From the IMG/VR virus record IMGVR_UViG_3300010153_000064, positions 1-29,576 of that record: a stretch of 29,576 nt of DNA. One strand, given 5' to 3'. Below the pieces are notes generated by a model. The model made no database searches. It had not been told where the DNA came from and was given only the letters and a program-made list of their open reading frames with translations. The stretch comes from a virus. Both the position numbers and the translations under genes were made by a program. Of this stretch, positions 22,170 through 29,052 are shown piece after piece. Position 1 is the first letter of the stretch. Each line of letters begins with the position of its first letter.

Positions 22170-22295
22170 TTAGCTCGCCTCACATTTAGGGGTATAGTCA
22201 AATTGCCAGCAATAAACTAGTTCTGAAGTATCAGTACCAGTAAAATAGTCGATTGCCATTAGAGTAATAAGAATCATAATAATCTTTATATTCAT
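22170..22295 (-). CDS. very small hydrophobic peptide behind a repeated leader
   Basis: 41 residues: MNIKIIMILITLMAIDYFTG then TDTSELVYCWQFDYTPKCEAS. The first 18 residues form a short hydrophobic helix, like a signal anchor or uncleaved signal; two Cys follow in the polar part. The gene is supported by its position: it starts just after leader element copy 3 with AAGGA upstream, and ends two bases before the next ATG. Function unknown; a small membrane effector of the host is one possibility (inference). Confidence 0.6.
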   Translation of the reverse strand: MNIKIIMILITLMAIDYFTGTDTSELVYCWQFDYTPKCEAS

Positions 22296-22312
22296 ACGTA
22301 AGTCCTTGATTT

Positions 22313-22355
22313 ATAGTTAAAAACATTAGAAATAATACTTACAAGCTTGTCTTGT
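22313..22355 (-). promoter_or_regulatory. repeated leader/promoter element, copy 3
   Basis: Minus strand: ACAAG-ACAAG-CTTGT hairpin (22355-22341), then AAGTATTATTTCTAATGTTT and TTAACTATAAAT, ahead of the 41-residue gene (ATG at 22295). The stem is five pairs, weaker than the other copies. The element directly abuts the first repeat of the TGGTACAG array at 22357. Confidence 0.6.
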
Positions 22356-22356
22356 C

Positions 22357-22694
22357 CTGTACCAGCACTTAGGAAGTAGTGGTACAGGGGTAAGTAACTG
22401 ATATATATAGAGAATATAAATAGCTGTACCAGCAACATAAATGAAGTGGTACAGGCTGAGTTCCTTTCTGAGAGAAGCTTAGGGGTGAATCTGTACCAAC
22501 TGTACCAGTAAAATAAGAAACTGAACTAATAAAAACGAACCATGAACCACGGTTGATTAATATAAGCTGTTAGATTTTAGCGGTACAGTTGGTACAACGG
22601 GGGTTGCACGCTACGAAAGCCACGAACCACGGTCGGTCTAGCTGTACCAGTACGGTGTAAAACAAGTGGTACACACGTGGTACAGTCGGTACAG
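22357..22694. repeat. array of twelve TGGTACAG/CTGTACCA repeats, candidate origin or operator
   Basis: Copies of CTGTACCA or its complement (first base may be C for T) start at 22357, 22380, 22424, 22447, 22491, 22500, 22581, 22590, 22642, 22667, 22678 and 22687. The first two pairs are inverted repeats with identical 15-base spacers in length and are 67 bases apart; three later pairs are direct repeats nine bases apart. A separate ten-base direct repeat, GAACCACGGT, occurs at 22544 and 22624, and a very AT-rich run lies at 22399-22423. Iteron-like arrays next to AT-rich DNA are typical of replication origins, but repeated operators for a phage repressor look the same. No gene is visible in 22296-22861. 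Confidence 0.75.
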
Positions 22695-22814
22695 TAGAGC
22701 CGACCTTCGCTCGTAGCGGACGCACGCGCACGCAACTTCACCGAAGAATCATCAAACAAGTTGATGATAGTAGTGCAATGATAGTAGCACGCACACTACG
22801 AGCCCCACCTTGGT
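22695..22814. other. GC-rich gene-free segment with an eight-pair hairpin
   Basis: This part of the gap is GC-rich (repeated ACGCACGCGCACG-like sequence near 22720-22733). It holds a perfect hairpin ATCATCAA-ACAAG-TTGATGAT at 22748-22768, then TGATAGTAG twice. The loop ACAAG equals that of leader element copy 3, but on the opposite strand. No convincing gene: the minus frame here codes a Cys/Arg-rich peptide with no ribosome site and an unlikely composition. It may belong to the origin/operator region. Confidence 0.4.
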
Positions 22815-22848
22815 AAAAAAAACCCCGATACCCTTTCGGATACCGGGG
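22815..22848 (-). terminator. rho-independent terminator
   Basis: On the minus strand a stem with five outer CCCCG/CGGGG pairs and further inner pairs around GAAA is followed by eight T. It lies 13 bases after the stop of the 106-residue gene at 22862 and closes the two-gene transcript from 23550, keeping it out of the repeat array. Confidence 0.87.
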
Positions 22849-22861
22849 ACAAAGGAAAGAT

Positions 22862-23182
22862 TTAATAAGGTTGATTGCCTTTGTACTCAGAAGCATAATA
22901 ATAGTCGTCAAACCAACTATTAGCTTCTACCATAGAACCCCAATTAGTTTCTTCTATAATTGAAGTTACTAGGTCATGTATTTCTTTATACTGGGGAGGC
23001 TTGTCATATTCAATACAATGCCAATGAAGCATTGCCTCTAGAAAATGAGCATAATAAGAAAAATCTGTTTGTAACTTAGAGATTTCTTCTTTATGTGCAG
23101 TAGAGTGTCCATACATAACGAGTATTGTTACTACGAGAGAACCAATAGTAAAGATGATAAAACCGAATAAGTAAATATCCAT
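22862..23182 (-). CDS. membrane-anchored hypothetical protein
   Basis: 106 residues from the ATG at 23182, preceded by AAAGGA; longer in-frame starts have no ribosome site. One N-terminal hydrophobic segment (about 3-24, IYLFGFIIFTIGSLVVTILV) then a helical cytoplasmic or periplasmic domain (HKEEISKLQTDFSYYAHFLE) and an acidic, Tyr-rich end (SWFDDYYYASEYKGNQPY). Second gene of a two-gene unit. Function unknown. Confidence 0.74.
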   Translation of the reverse strand: MDIYLFGFIIFTIGSLVVTILVMYGHSTAHKEEISKLQTDFSYYAHFLEAMLHWHCIEYDKPPQYKEIHDLVTSIIEETNWGSMVEANSWFDDYYYASEYKGNQPY

Positions 23183-23235
23183 AATTTGTGTCCTTTGTAA
23201 TGATGGGAGAGCCATCTCTGACCCTCCCGTTAGAG

Positions 23236-23550
23236 TTACCCAGCATCTGCTGGATGGTTTGGAGTCGTAGCTTCACGTTCAGCGTCCGACTTTGCAGCAG
23301 CGTATGAGCCAGCAGAGGCTAAGATAAGTTCATCTCTATACTTAGCATTGAACTTAGCAGTCTCTTTGACGAACTTTGCTTCAGCTTTGACAGCGTTGTG
23401 TGCATGTGCATCAGCAACAAGAGTTGAGCCAGCGTCCTTAGCTTTAACGAAAGCATAAGTAGCAACTGGAACTGCGTTAGATGCAACAGCTTTAGTAGCT
23501 CGAATAGCTAGGGCTGTAGTAGATACTGCGATAGTTTTTAGAATGTTCAT
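23236..23550 (-). CDS. Ala/Lys-rich helical hypothetical protein
   Basis: 104 residues from the ATG at 23550, which has a strong AAAGGAG upstream; a longer frame upstream is not needed. The sequence is Ala-, Lys- and Val-rich and largely helical (AIRATKAVASNAVPVATYAF, AKFVKETAKFNAKYRDELIL), with a slightly hydrophobic N-terminus that could touch membranes. It follows leader element copy 4 and is the first minus-strand gene next to the late-gene promoter region, so it is probably among the earliest expressed. Function unknown. Confidence 0.74.
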   Translation of the reverse strand: MNILKTIAVSTTALAIRATKAVASNAVPVATYAFVKAKDAGSTLVADAHAHNAVKAEAKFVKETAKFNAKYRDELILASAGSYAAAKSDAEREATTPNHPADAG

Positions 23551-23569
23551 ATATGATCTCCTTTGATCG

Positions 23570-23613
23570 TTAGTTATAAACACTTAGAATAATACTCACG
23601 AGTCTTGCTCGTG
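23570..23613 (-). promoter_or_regulatory. repeated leader/promoter element, copy 4
   Basis: Minus strand: CACGAG-CAAGA-CTCGTG hairpin (23613-23597), then AGTATTATTCTAAGTGTTTA and TAACTAACG, followed by AAAGGAG and the ATG at 23550. Here the element is not downstream of any minus-strand gene, so it must serve initiation or leader function rather than termination of an upstream gene. Confidence 0.68.
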
Positions 23614-23769
23614 AATTTTGAACAAGGTTCCAAGGGTAAATTTTAGGAAACAAGGTTCCAGACAGGCAATCGGGGATTGGGGTGGTGATTGGTGGTGATA
23701 GTAGGACCCTGCCTCCGCGGTAGTCTGAAAATATTTCTATAAAAAATTTCTACAAAAAAATTTCCCAAG
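23614..23769. repeat. divergent intergenic region with direct repeats, G-rich tract and A-tracts
   Basis: Between the minus-strand early genes and the plus-strand terminase genes. A 12-base direct repeat AACAAGGTTCCA occurs at 23621-23632 and 23649-23660. A G-rich tract at 23672-23697 alternates GGGG and GG runs and could fold as a two-layer G-quadruplex. Three phased ATTTC plus A-run units (from about 23733, 23746, 23760) suggest bent DNA. Its place just before the small terminase gene makes it a candidate packaging (pac/cos) or late-promoter region; no direct proof. Confidence 0.45.
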
Positions 23770-23791
23770 ATAGGGCTCCGTACCCTATAAT
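23770..23791 (+). promoter_or_regulatory. TATAAT box overlapping an inverted repeat before the terminase genes
   Basis: ATAGGG (23770-23775) and CCCTAT (23783-23788) form a six-base inverted repeat with seven bases between. A perfect TATAAT (23786-23791) overlaps the right arm. No convincing -35 is present. The start codon at 23801 is only ten bases away, so transcription from here would give a leaderless or very short-leader mRNA, or translation may start at the ATG at 23813. Confidence 0.45.
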
Positions 23792-23800
23792 AAATTACAG

Positions 23801-24328
23801 ATGAGCAAAGCTATGGAAAAAATTGAACTCACTGAGACAGACCGAGCAGAAATGCAATCTCATTATCCGTACATGGACATAAAACTTAATGAGCTATCGG
23901 TACAAGAAGAGCGTTTACTACTGTTTCACATACGTGGCATGAGTAAAGCAGCCGCCGGACGTGCAGCGGGGTACGTGGACCCTGAACATGTGTACAAGAT
24001 TTTTAAAAAACCTAAAATCCAACAGGCTCTTACTTACTTGCGCAAAGATATGCGCGAACAAGTCAAGTTTGATAAAACTCAAGCTACCTCCATGTACCTC
24101 GAAGCACATCGAAAGTCCGCAAATGCTACGGAAGAAACGCGCGTTGTTGATTCTTTGTGCAAGCTCCACGGTCTATTTACTCCAGAAAATGCAACTCAGA
24201 TTAATATTAATGTAGACTCTATAGAACAGCTTGAAAGACTACCTGATTCCGAACTGTTAAAAATAGCAGGCGTAGATAAACAGTACTTAATTCCTAAAAA
24301 CGAGGCAAAAAATGAAGAAAAAGTGTAA
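23801..24328 (+). CDS. terS: terminase small subunit
   Basis: 175 residues. After an acidic start, the helical DNA-binding part contains EERLLLFHIRGMSKAAAGRA, AGYVDPEHVYKIFKKPKIQQ and ALTYLRKDMREQVKFDKTQA, i.e. a helix-turn-helix of the KxAAxxAGY-x-x-P type found in phage small terminases. The tail (INVDSIEQLERLPDSELLKI) would bind the large subunit. It recognises the packaging site and hands DNA to TerL, encoded about 1 kb downstream. No ribosome site before the ATG at 23801; an in-frame ATG at 23813 is possible. It starts the plus-strand packaging/head block. Confidence 0.83.
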   Translation: MSKAMEKIELTETDRAEMQSHYPYMDIKLNELSVQEERLLLFHIRGMSKAAAGRAAGYVDPEHVYKIFKKPKIQQALTYLRKDMREQVKFDKTQATSMYLEAHRKSANATEETRVVDSLCKLHGLFTPENATQININVDSIEQLERLPDSELLKIAGVDKQYLIPKNEAKNEEKV

Positions 24329-24422
24329 TCATGGGATAAATGCACCTCCTCCTAAAAACCCAAAAAAATTTGCTAAAAAAATGAACCGATATAAGTCTAT
24401 AAAAAGAGGTAAAAATGGCTAA
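24312..24422 (+). CDS. tiny basic protein
   Basis: 36 residues: MKKKCNHGINAPPPKNPKKF then AKKMNRYKSIKRGKNG. Extremely Lys-rich, with one Cys and a Pro run. It overlaps the end of terS by 17 bases and the next gene by eight, so context supports coding, though length alone would not. Short basic peptides like this are frequent next to terminase genes in phages; perhaps a DNA- or RNA-binding peptide (inference). Confidence 0.5.
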   Translation: MKKKCNHGINAPPPKNPKKFAKKMNRYKSIKRGKNG

Positions 24423-24558
24423 AGCTACACCTACTAATAAAGCTCTGTATTCTAGAGTAAAAGCTGAAGCAAAACGGAAGTTTAAAGTTTACCCAAGTGC
24501 GTACGCTAACGGTTGGTTAGTAAGAACGTATAAAAAACGTGGCGGGAAGTACAAATAA
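24415..24558 (+). CDS. DUF5872-like small phage protein
   Basis: 47 residues: MAKATPTNKALYSRVKAEAK then RKFKVYPSAYANGWLVRTYK and KRGGKYK. The pattern LYxRVKAEAKRKFKxYPSAYANxWLVxxYKKRGG is that of a widespread small phage/algal-virus family (DUF5872 as I recall), with no known function. Ribosome site AGAGG upstream; the stop is shared with the next ATG (TAATG). Positively charged and probably nucleic-acid or virion associated. Confidence 0.75.
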   Translation: MAKATPTNKALYSRVKAEAKRKFKVYPSAYANGWLVRTYKKRGGKYK

Positions 24559-24869
24559 TGGCAGCAAAACCAAAAGGTGGTCTAACTGCTTGGTTTGGCA
24601 AGGGTAAGAAAGGCGATTGGGTAGATATAGGAGCACCAAAAAAGAAAGGTAAGTACCAAGCTTGTGGTAGAAAGTCTGCTAAAGGCAAAAGTAAAAGAAA
24701 ATATCCAAAATGTGTACCAAGAGCTAAAGCTAATAGTATGACAGCAGCTCAAAAACGGAGTGCAGTATCCAGAAAACGAGCCGCAGGTAATCCAGGAGGT
24801 AAGCCGCGTAATGTAAAAACTATAGTTAAGAAAAAACGAAGGAGTACCCGTGGCAAGAAAAAAAGCTAA
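24558..24869 (+). CDS. basic Cys-containing phage protein
   Basis: 103 residues. Motifs GGLTAWFGKGKKGDWVDIGA (7-26) and YQACGRKSAKGKSKRKYPKC (about 33-52) are family-like, with two Cys that could bind a metal, and a Lys/Arg-rich tail (RKRAAGNPGGKPRNVKTIVK). This combination recurs in small proteins near phage terminases; I cannot assign a role with confidence. Perhaps it binds DNA in the virion (inference). Overlaps the next gene by 20 bases. Confidence 0.75.
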   Translation: MAAKPKGGLTAWFGKGKKGDWVDIGAPKKKGKYQACGRKSAKGKSKRKYPKCVPRAKANSMTAAQKRSAVSRKRAAGNPGGKPRNVKTIVKKKRRSTRGKKKS

Positions 24870-25146
24870 CCCCATCCGTAGAACTACTGGCAAAGGGGGT
24901 AATTACCGTAAGACTAAATCCGGTGCTGGCATGACTAAAAAAGGGGTGCGAGCTTATCGAAAAGCAAACCCTGGATCTAAATTAAAAACAGCTGTAACAG
25001 GTAAAGTTAAGAAAGGTAGTAAAGCCGCAAAAAGAAGAAAATCTTATTGTGCAAGATCAGCAGGACAACTTAAAAGAAGTTCTGCAAAAACCAGAAACGA
25101 TCCTAATTCTAGAATAAGACAAGCTAGGAGAAGGTGGAAATGTTAA
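24850..25146 (+). CDS. basic phage protein of the MTKKGVxAYRxxNPGSKLKTAVT type
   Basis: 98 residues from a GTG start with GGAG upstream. The core runs GKGGNYRKTKSGAGMTKKGV, AYRKANPGSKLKTAVTGKVK and KAAKRRKSYCARSAGQLKRS, then RRRWKC at the end. The NPGSKLKTAVTG and RRKSFCARS-type blocks form a recognisable small family found in many phages (often left as hypothetical). Very basic, with two Cys, suggesting nucleic-acid contact. It sits between terS and terL in the run of basic proteins. Confidence 0.78.
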   Translation: MARKKANPIRRTTGKGGNYRKTKSGAGMTKKGVRAYRKANPGSKLKTAVTGKVKKGSKAAKRRKSYCARSAGQLKRSSAKTRNDPNSRIRQARRRWKC

Positions 25147-25286
25147 CTATTTATGATTTATTAAAAAAGGTGAAGACTATGTATGGATATGGGAAAAAAA
25201 CTAAACTAAAGAAAGCAAAACCACCAGCAGCAAGACCAAAAGCAAAAGCTAACAAGAAAGCAAAAAAAACTAAAAAGAAAATGTAG
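25140..25286 (+). CDS. tiny Lys/Ala/Pro-rich protein, histone-tail-like
   Basis: 48 residues: MLTIYDLLKKVKTMYGYGKK then a tail of Lys, Ala and Pro (PPAARPKAKANKKAKKTKKK). The tail looks like an eukaryotic H1-type or bacterial histone-like tail and would bind DNA non-specifically. The ATG overlaps the previous stop and its last base is the G of the TerL GTG, so it is embedded in the packaging operon. Role unknown; charge neutralisation of DNA is a guess. Confidence 0.58.
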   Translation: MLTIYDLLKKVKTMYGYGKKTKLKKAKPPAARPKAKANKKAKKTKKKM

Positions 25287-26932
25287 TGGAAATAGCTAAA
25301 ACAGAGTGTGTAAGGTGTAAGGCTTTACACCCTGAAACTTTATACCCGTCTGATGATAAAATTTGTGTGTACTGTAAAGCAGATGAAGCGGAACGGATAG
25401 AAAAACCGCCAGTAAAGATAAGTAAAAAAGAACAGCAGAAGATAACTCAAGAAGCTGCCGCACAACGTGAACTAGCGCTGCGTGCACTTGCACGTAAACA
25501 CATGTTACCTTTTGTAGAGCGATTTGATTCTAATTATCAAGCAGGCTGGGTGCATAAAGATATCTGTCAAAGACTAGAACAATTTAGTCAAGACGTAGCA
25601 GATAGAAAATCCCCTAGGTTAATGTTATTTATGCCTCCTAGGCATGGCAAATCGACCTTGGCTAGTGTAGCGTTTCCCGCGTGGCATTTAGGTAGAAACC
25701 CAGAACACGAATTTATTAGTTGTTCCTACTCCGGTTCATTAGCTATGTCTTTTTCTAGAAAAGTTAGACATCAACTACGTGAACCCAACTATAAAAATGT
25801 ATTTAGTGGGGCATCTTTAGATCCTACTTCGCAATCAGTAGAATCATGGTTGACTACAAAAGGTGGTGGTTATGTAGCGGCAGGTGTTGGTGGTGGTATT
25901 ACAGGTAAAGGGGCCCATGTACTGGTAATAGATGATCCGGTAAAAAACCGTGAAGATGCAGAGTCTGAATATAGTCGCGCTTCAGTCTGGGATTGGTATA
26001 CATCAACTGCGTACACACGTTTAGCTCCAGGCGGAGGGATACTAGTTATTTTAACGCGATGGCATGATGATGATTTAGCTGGAAGGTTATTACAAGCTGC
26101 AGCTGATGGTGCAGACGAATGGGAAGTTGTTAAATATCCTGCAATTGCGGAACAAGACGAAGAATTTAGGTTAGAAGGTGATGCATTACATCCTGAAAGA
26201 TATGACATACCTTCTTTGGAAAAAATACAAAGAGCAATAGGACCAAGGGATTGGTCAGCACTATACCAGCAAAATCCAGTTGCCGATGAAGGGGATTATT
26301 TCAATAGAGAAATGATAAACTACTATGATGAACCTGATTTAGATTATACTAGATTACGTTACTATTGCGCTTGGGATTTAGCTATTGGACAACGTGAACG
26401 CAATGACTATTCTGTAGGTTTAGTTGTAGGTGTTGATGAATATGATAAATTGTATATAGTAGATTGTGTACGTGGTAAATGGGATGGGTTTGAGTTAGTT
26501 GAACGTATCTTAGATTTGTATGAAACTTGGCGACCAGGAGTAGTTGGTATTGAAAAGGGACATATTGAAATGGCTCTGGGTCCGTTTTTGGAAAAACGAG
26601 TTAGAGAACGTAGGTTAAATGAAGCATACTTTAGAGACTTAAAGACAGGTAGGAGAGATAAAGAAGCAAGAGCACGGGCAATTCAAGGTCGGATGCAACA
26701 AGGCATGGTATACTTTCCAAAAGAACCGCTTTGGGTAGGACCTTTAATAGCAGAATTATTACGTTTTCCTAACGGAGTACATGATGATCAGGTAGACGCT
26801 CTAGCGTGGATTGGTTTGATGATGACAGAATTTGCAACATATATTGAACCGATTGAACATATTCCGTCTTGGCGAGATAAGTTAGACAGTATTGCTAAGG
26901 GTGATAACAAAAAAACAGCAATGAGCGCATAA
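25286..26932 (+). CDS. terL: terminase large subunit with N-terminal zinc ribbon
   Basis: 548 residues from a GTG start. Residues 8-30 hold CVRC and CVYC, a CxxC-x15-CxxC zinc ribbon not usual for TerL. The ATPase has Walker A MPPRHGKST (116-124), Walker B HVLVIDDP (211-218) and the coupling motif LTRWHDDDL (256-264). The RNase H-like nuclease shows CAWDLAIG (Asp363), GIEKG (Glu422) and HDDQVDALAW (499-507). The motor cuts concatemeric DNA and pumps it into the head through the portal encoded next. One base-free junction (TAAATG) joins it to the portal gene. Confidence 0.95.
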   Translation: MEIAKTECVRCKALHPETLYPSDDKICVYCKADEAERIEKPPVKISKKEQQKITQEAAAQRELALRALARKHMLPFVERFDSNYQAGWVHKDICQRLEQFSQDVADRKSPRLMLFMPPRHGKSTLASVAFPAWHLGRNPEHEFISCSYSGSLAMSFSRKVRHQLREPNYKNVFSGASLDPTSQSVESWLTTKGGGYVAAGVGGGITGKGAHVLVIDDPVKNREDAESEYSRASVWDWYTSTAYTRLAPGGGILVILTRWHDDDLAGRLLQAAADGADEWEVVKYPAIAEQDEEFRLEGDALHPERYDIPSLEKIQRAIGPRDWSALYQQNPVADEGDYFNREMINYYDEPDLDYTRLRYYCAWDLAIGQRERNDYSVGLVVGVDEYDKLYIVDCVRGKWDGFELVERILDLYETWRPGVVGIEKGHIEMALGPFLEKRVRERRLNEAYFRDLKTGRRDKEARARAIQGRMQQGMVYFPKEPLWVGPLIAELLRFPNGVHDDQVDALAWIGLMMTEFATYIEPIEHIPSWRDKLDSIAKGDNKKTAMSA

Positions 26933-29050
26933 ATGGCATATAAAAAATTTAAAGAAAAACTCAGCAAAGCAGAACAACATGAATTAGCCCGTACTCAGTG
27001 GGCAGCCTACACTAGAGCACGTGACAACGGGCATCAAGACTATGTAGAAATAGCAAGGCAATGTGATGCTTTTTACCGTGGACAACAATGGGATCATGGT
27101 GATATTTCAGCACTTGATGATCAAGGTAGACCCGCTCTTACTATTAATACTATATTACCTACTATTAATGCTGTACTTGGTGAACAAAGTACACGGCGTA
27201 TGGATGTAAACTTTAAACCTCGTGGTAGAGGCAAACAAGAAGTTGCGGATGTACTTGATCGGTTGTTTATGCAAATTGGTGATAATAACAAATTAGATTG
27301 GACTGAGTCCCAAGTTTTTGCTGATGGCTTAATTCAAGATCGTGGTTGGTTTGATGTACGTATAGATTTCGATGATCATATTCAAGGTGAAGTACGTATA
27401 ACTGCTAAAGACCCTTTAGATGTTTTAATTGATCCTGATGCTAAAGAATATGACCCGCGTACGTGGAACGAGATTTTTGAAACAAAGTGGATGAGTCTTG
27501 ATGAAATAGAAGAAACCTACGGACAGAAAAAAGCAGACCAGTTACGAGTTGCGGTAGAAGAAGGTTCTGTTTTAGGTACAGATTCAGTTGAGCATGAAGA
27601 AAACAGATATGGTGATACAACTACAGGTGTAGAGTATAACCAAGGTAACACTTCTAACCCTGAAGAAAATAGATCTTTACGTGCTGTACGAGTTATTGAA
27701 CGTCAGTACTATAAATTAAAAGAGTGCATGTACTATGTGGATAGTGTTACAGGTGACATGCGCGAAGTTCCATATGTATGGAGTAAAAAGAAACGCGAAA
27801 GTTTTGCGGATCAGTTTGGTTTAGAAATTCTTACTAAACTAGTACGTAAAGTACGTTGGACTACTACTGCAGATACTGTGGTACTTAATGATACTTGGTC
27901 GCCATATGACCATTTTACTTTAGTACCTTACTTTCCTTACTGGAGACGAGGTAAACCATTTGGAATGGTACGAAACCTTATTTCTCCACAAGAACAACTT
28001 AATAAAATTTCCTCACAGGAATTACATATTGTAAATACAACAGCTAATAGTGGTTGGATTGTAGAGACAGGTTCTTTACAAGGTATGACAGCAGATGACT
28101 TAGAAGAACATGGTGCAGAAACAGGTTTAGTCTTAGAATTTAACCGTGGTTCTAGTCCTCCTGCTAAAATACCGCCTAATCAAATACCAACAGGTTTAGA
28201 TCGTATTGCTCAAAAAGCAGCTGCTAATATAAAAACTATTAGTGGTATAAGTGATGCGATGTTAGGTACAGATAGTCCAGAAGTATCTGGTATAGCAATA
28301 CAACAAAAACAAAACCGTGGTGCTATGATGATTCAAGTACCATTAGATAATTTAACTAAAACTAGACAGTATTTGGCTGAGAAAGTATTAAACTTAGTAC
28401 AGATGTATTACACCGAAGAACGTTTAATACAGATTACAGATGAACAAGATCCACAGAAACAACGTCAACCAATGCGAGTAAACCAAATGACTCCAGAAGG
28501 TTTAATTTTAAATGACCTTACTTTAGGAGAGTATGACGTTATTATAGCTACCGCTCCATCCAGAGATACATTTGAAGAAATTCAGTTTGCTGAAGCTATT
28601 CAGTTACGTCAAGTTGGAGTGCCAATTCCAGATGATTTGATAGTAGAGTACTCGCACCTAGCTAGAAAAGGAGACATTGCAGAAAGAATACGAGCAATGC
28701 AAGGTACTAACCCACTTACTCCAGAACAAGCTGAACTTCAGCAGTTCCAAGCTCAAGCAGCTATTCAATCTACGCAACTTGAAATTGCTAAGCTAGAAGC
28801 TGAAGTACAGCAATTACAATCTATGGCAATCCTTAATCAAGCTAAAGCTCAAGAAACTGCAGAAATTGATCCACAATTGAAGATGGCAGAAATGCAGAGT
28901 AGAATTGCCATTAAACAAGAAGAACTAGCTCTACGTGAAAGGTTATCTCAGATGACTAATCAAGTTAGAACTGGACAAAGTGAAACCCAAGCAGCGTCAA
29001 AAGTAGCCGTTGCTGCAATGAAACCCACAAAACCTACAGGAGGTAGCTAG
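26933..29050 (+). CDS. portal protein, P22-like
   Basis: 705 residues, the size of the P22-type portal family. Typical parts: FYRGQQWDHGDISALDDQGR and PALTINTILPTINAVLGEQS (about 45-90), KDPLDVLIDPDAKEYDPRTW, FTLVPYFPYWRRGKPFGMVR with ISPQEQLNKISSQELHIVN, and GISDAMLGTDSPEVSGIAIQ near the crown region. The C-terminus (about 600-690) is a long Gln/Ala/Glu-rich coiled coil (QFQAQAAIQSTQLEIAKLEA), like the barrel of P22 portal. Twelve copies form the DNA entry ring at one capsid vertex and bind TerL. The family points to a short-tailed virion. Confidence 0.92.
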   Translation: MAYKKFKEKLSKAEQHELARTQWAAYTRARDNGHQDYVEIARQCDAFYRGQQWDHGDISALDDQGRPALTINTILPTINAVLGEQSTRRMDVNFKPRGRGKQEVADVLDRLFMQIGDNNKLDWTESQVFADGLIQDRGWFDVRIDFDDHIQGEVRITAKDPLDVLIDPDAKEYDPRTWNEIFETKWMSLDEIEETYGQKKADQLRVAVEEGSVLGTDSVEHEENRYGDTTTGVEYNQGNTSNPEENRSLRAVRVIERQYYKLKECMYYVDSVTGDMREVPYVWSKKKRESFADQFGLEILTKLVRKVRWTTTADTVVLNDTWSPYDHFTLVPYFPYWRRGKPFGMVRNLISPQEQLNKISSQELHIVNTTANSGWIVETGSLQGMTADDLEEHGAETGLVLEFNRGSSPPAKIPPNQIPTGLDRIAQKAAANIKTISGISDAMLGTDSPEVSGIAIQQKQNRGAMMIQVPLDNLTKTRQYLAEKVLNLVQMYYTEERLIQITDEQDPQKQRQPMRVNQMTPEGLILNDLTLGEYDVIIATAPSRDTFEEIQFAEAIQLRQVGVPIPDDLIVEYSHLARKGDIAERIRAMQGTNPLTPEQAELQQFQAQAAIQSTQLEIAKLEAEVQQLQSMAILNQAKAQETAEIDPQLKMAEMQSRIAIKQEELALRERLSQMTNQVRTGQSETQAASKVAVAAMKPTKPTGGS

Positions 29051-29052
29051 AA

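Noticed and set aside
22357-22694. CRISPR array
   Set aside because: Repeats are eight to nine bases long, in both orientations and unevenly spaced; no cas genes nearby.
22577-22759. Minus-strand reading frame inside the repeat array
   Set aside because: Composition (Arg, Thr, Cys, Pro) is unlike the other genes, it has no ribosome site, and the repeats explain the sequence.
20813-23613. Leader hairpins as rho-independent terminators
   Set aside because: No T-run follows the stems, copy 4 has no gene upstream to terminate, and the conserved block continues toward the next gene start.
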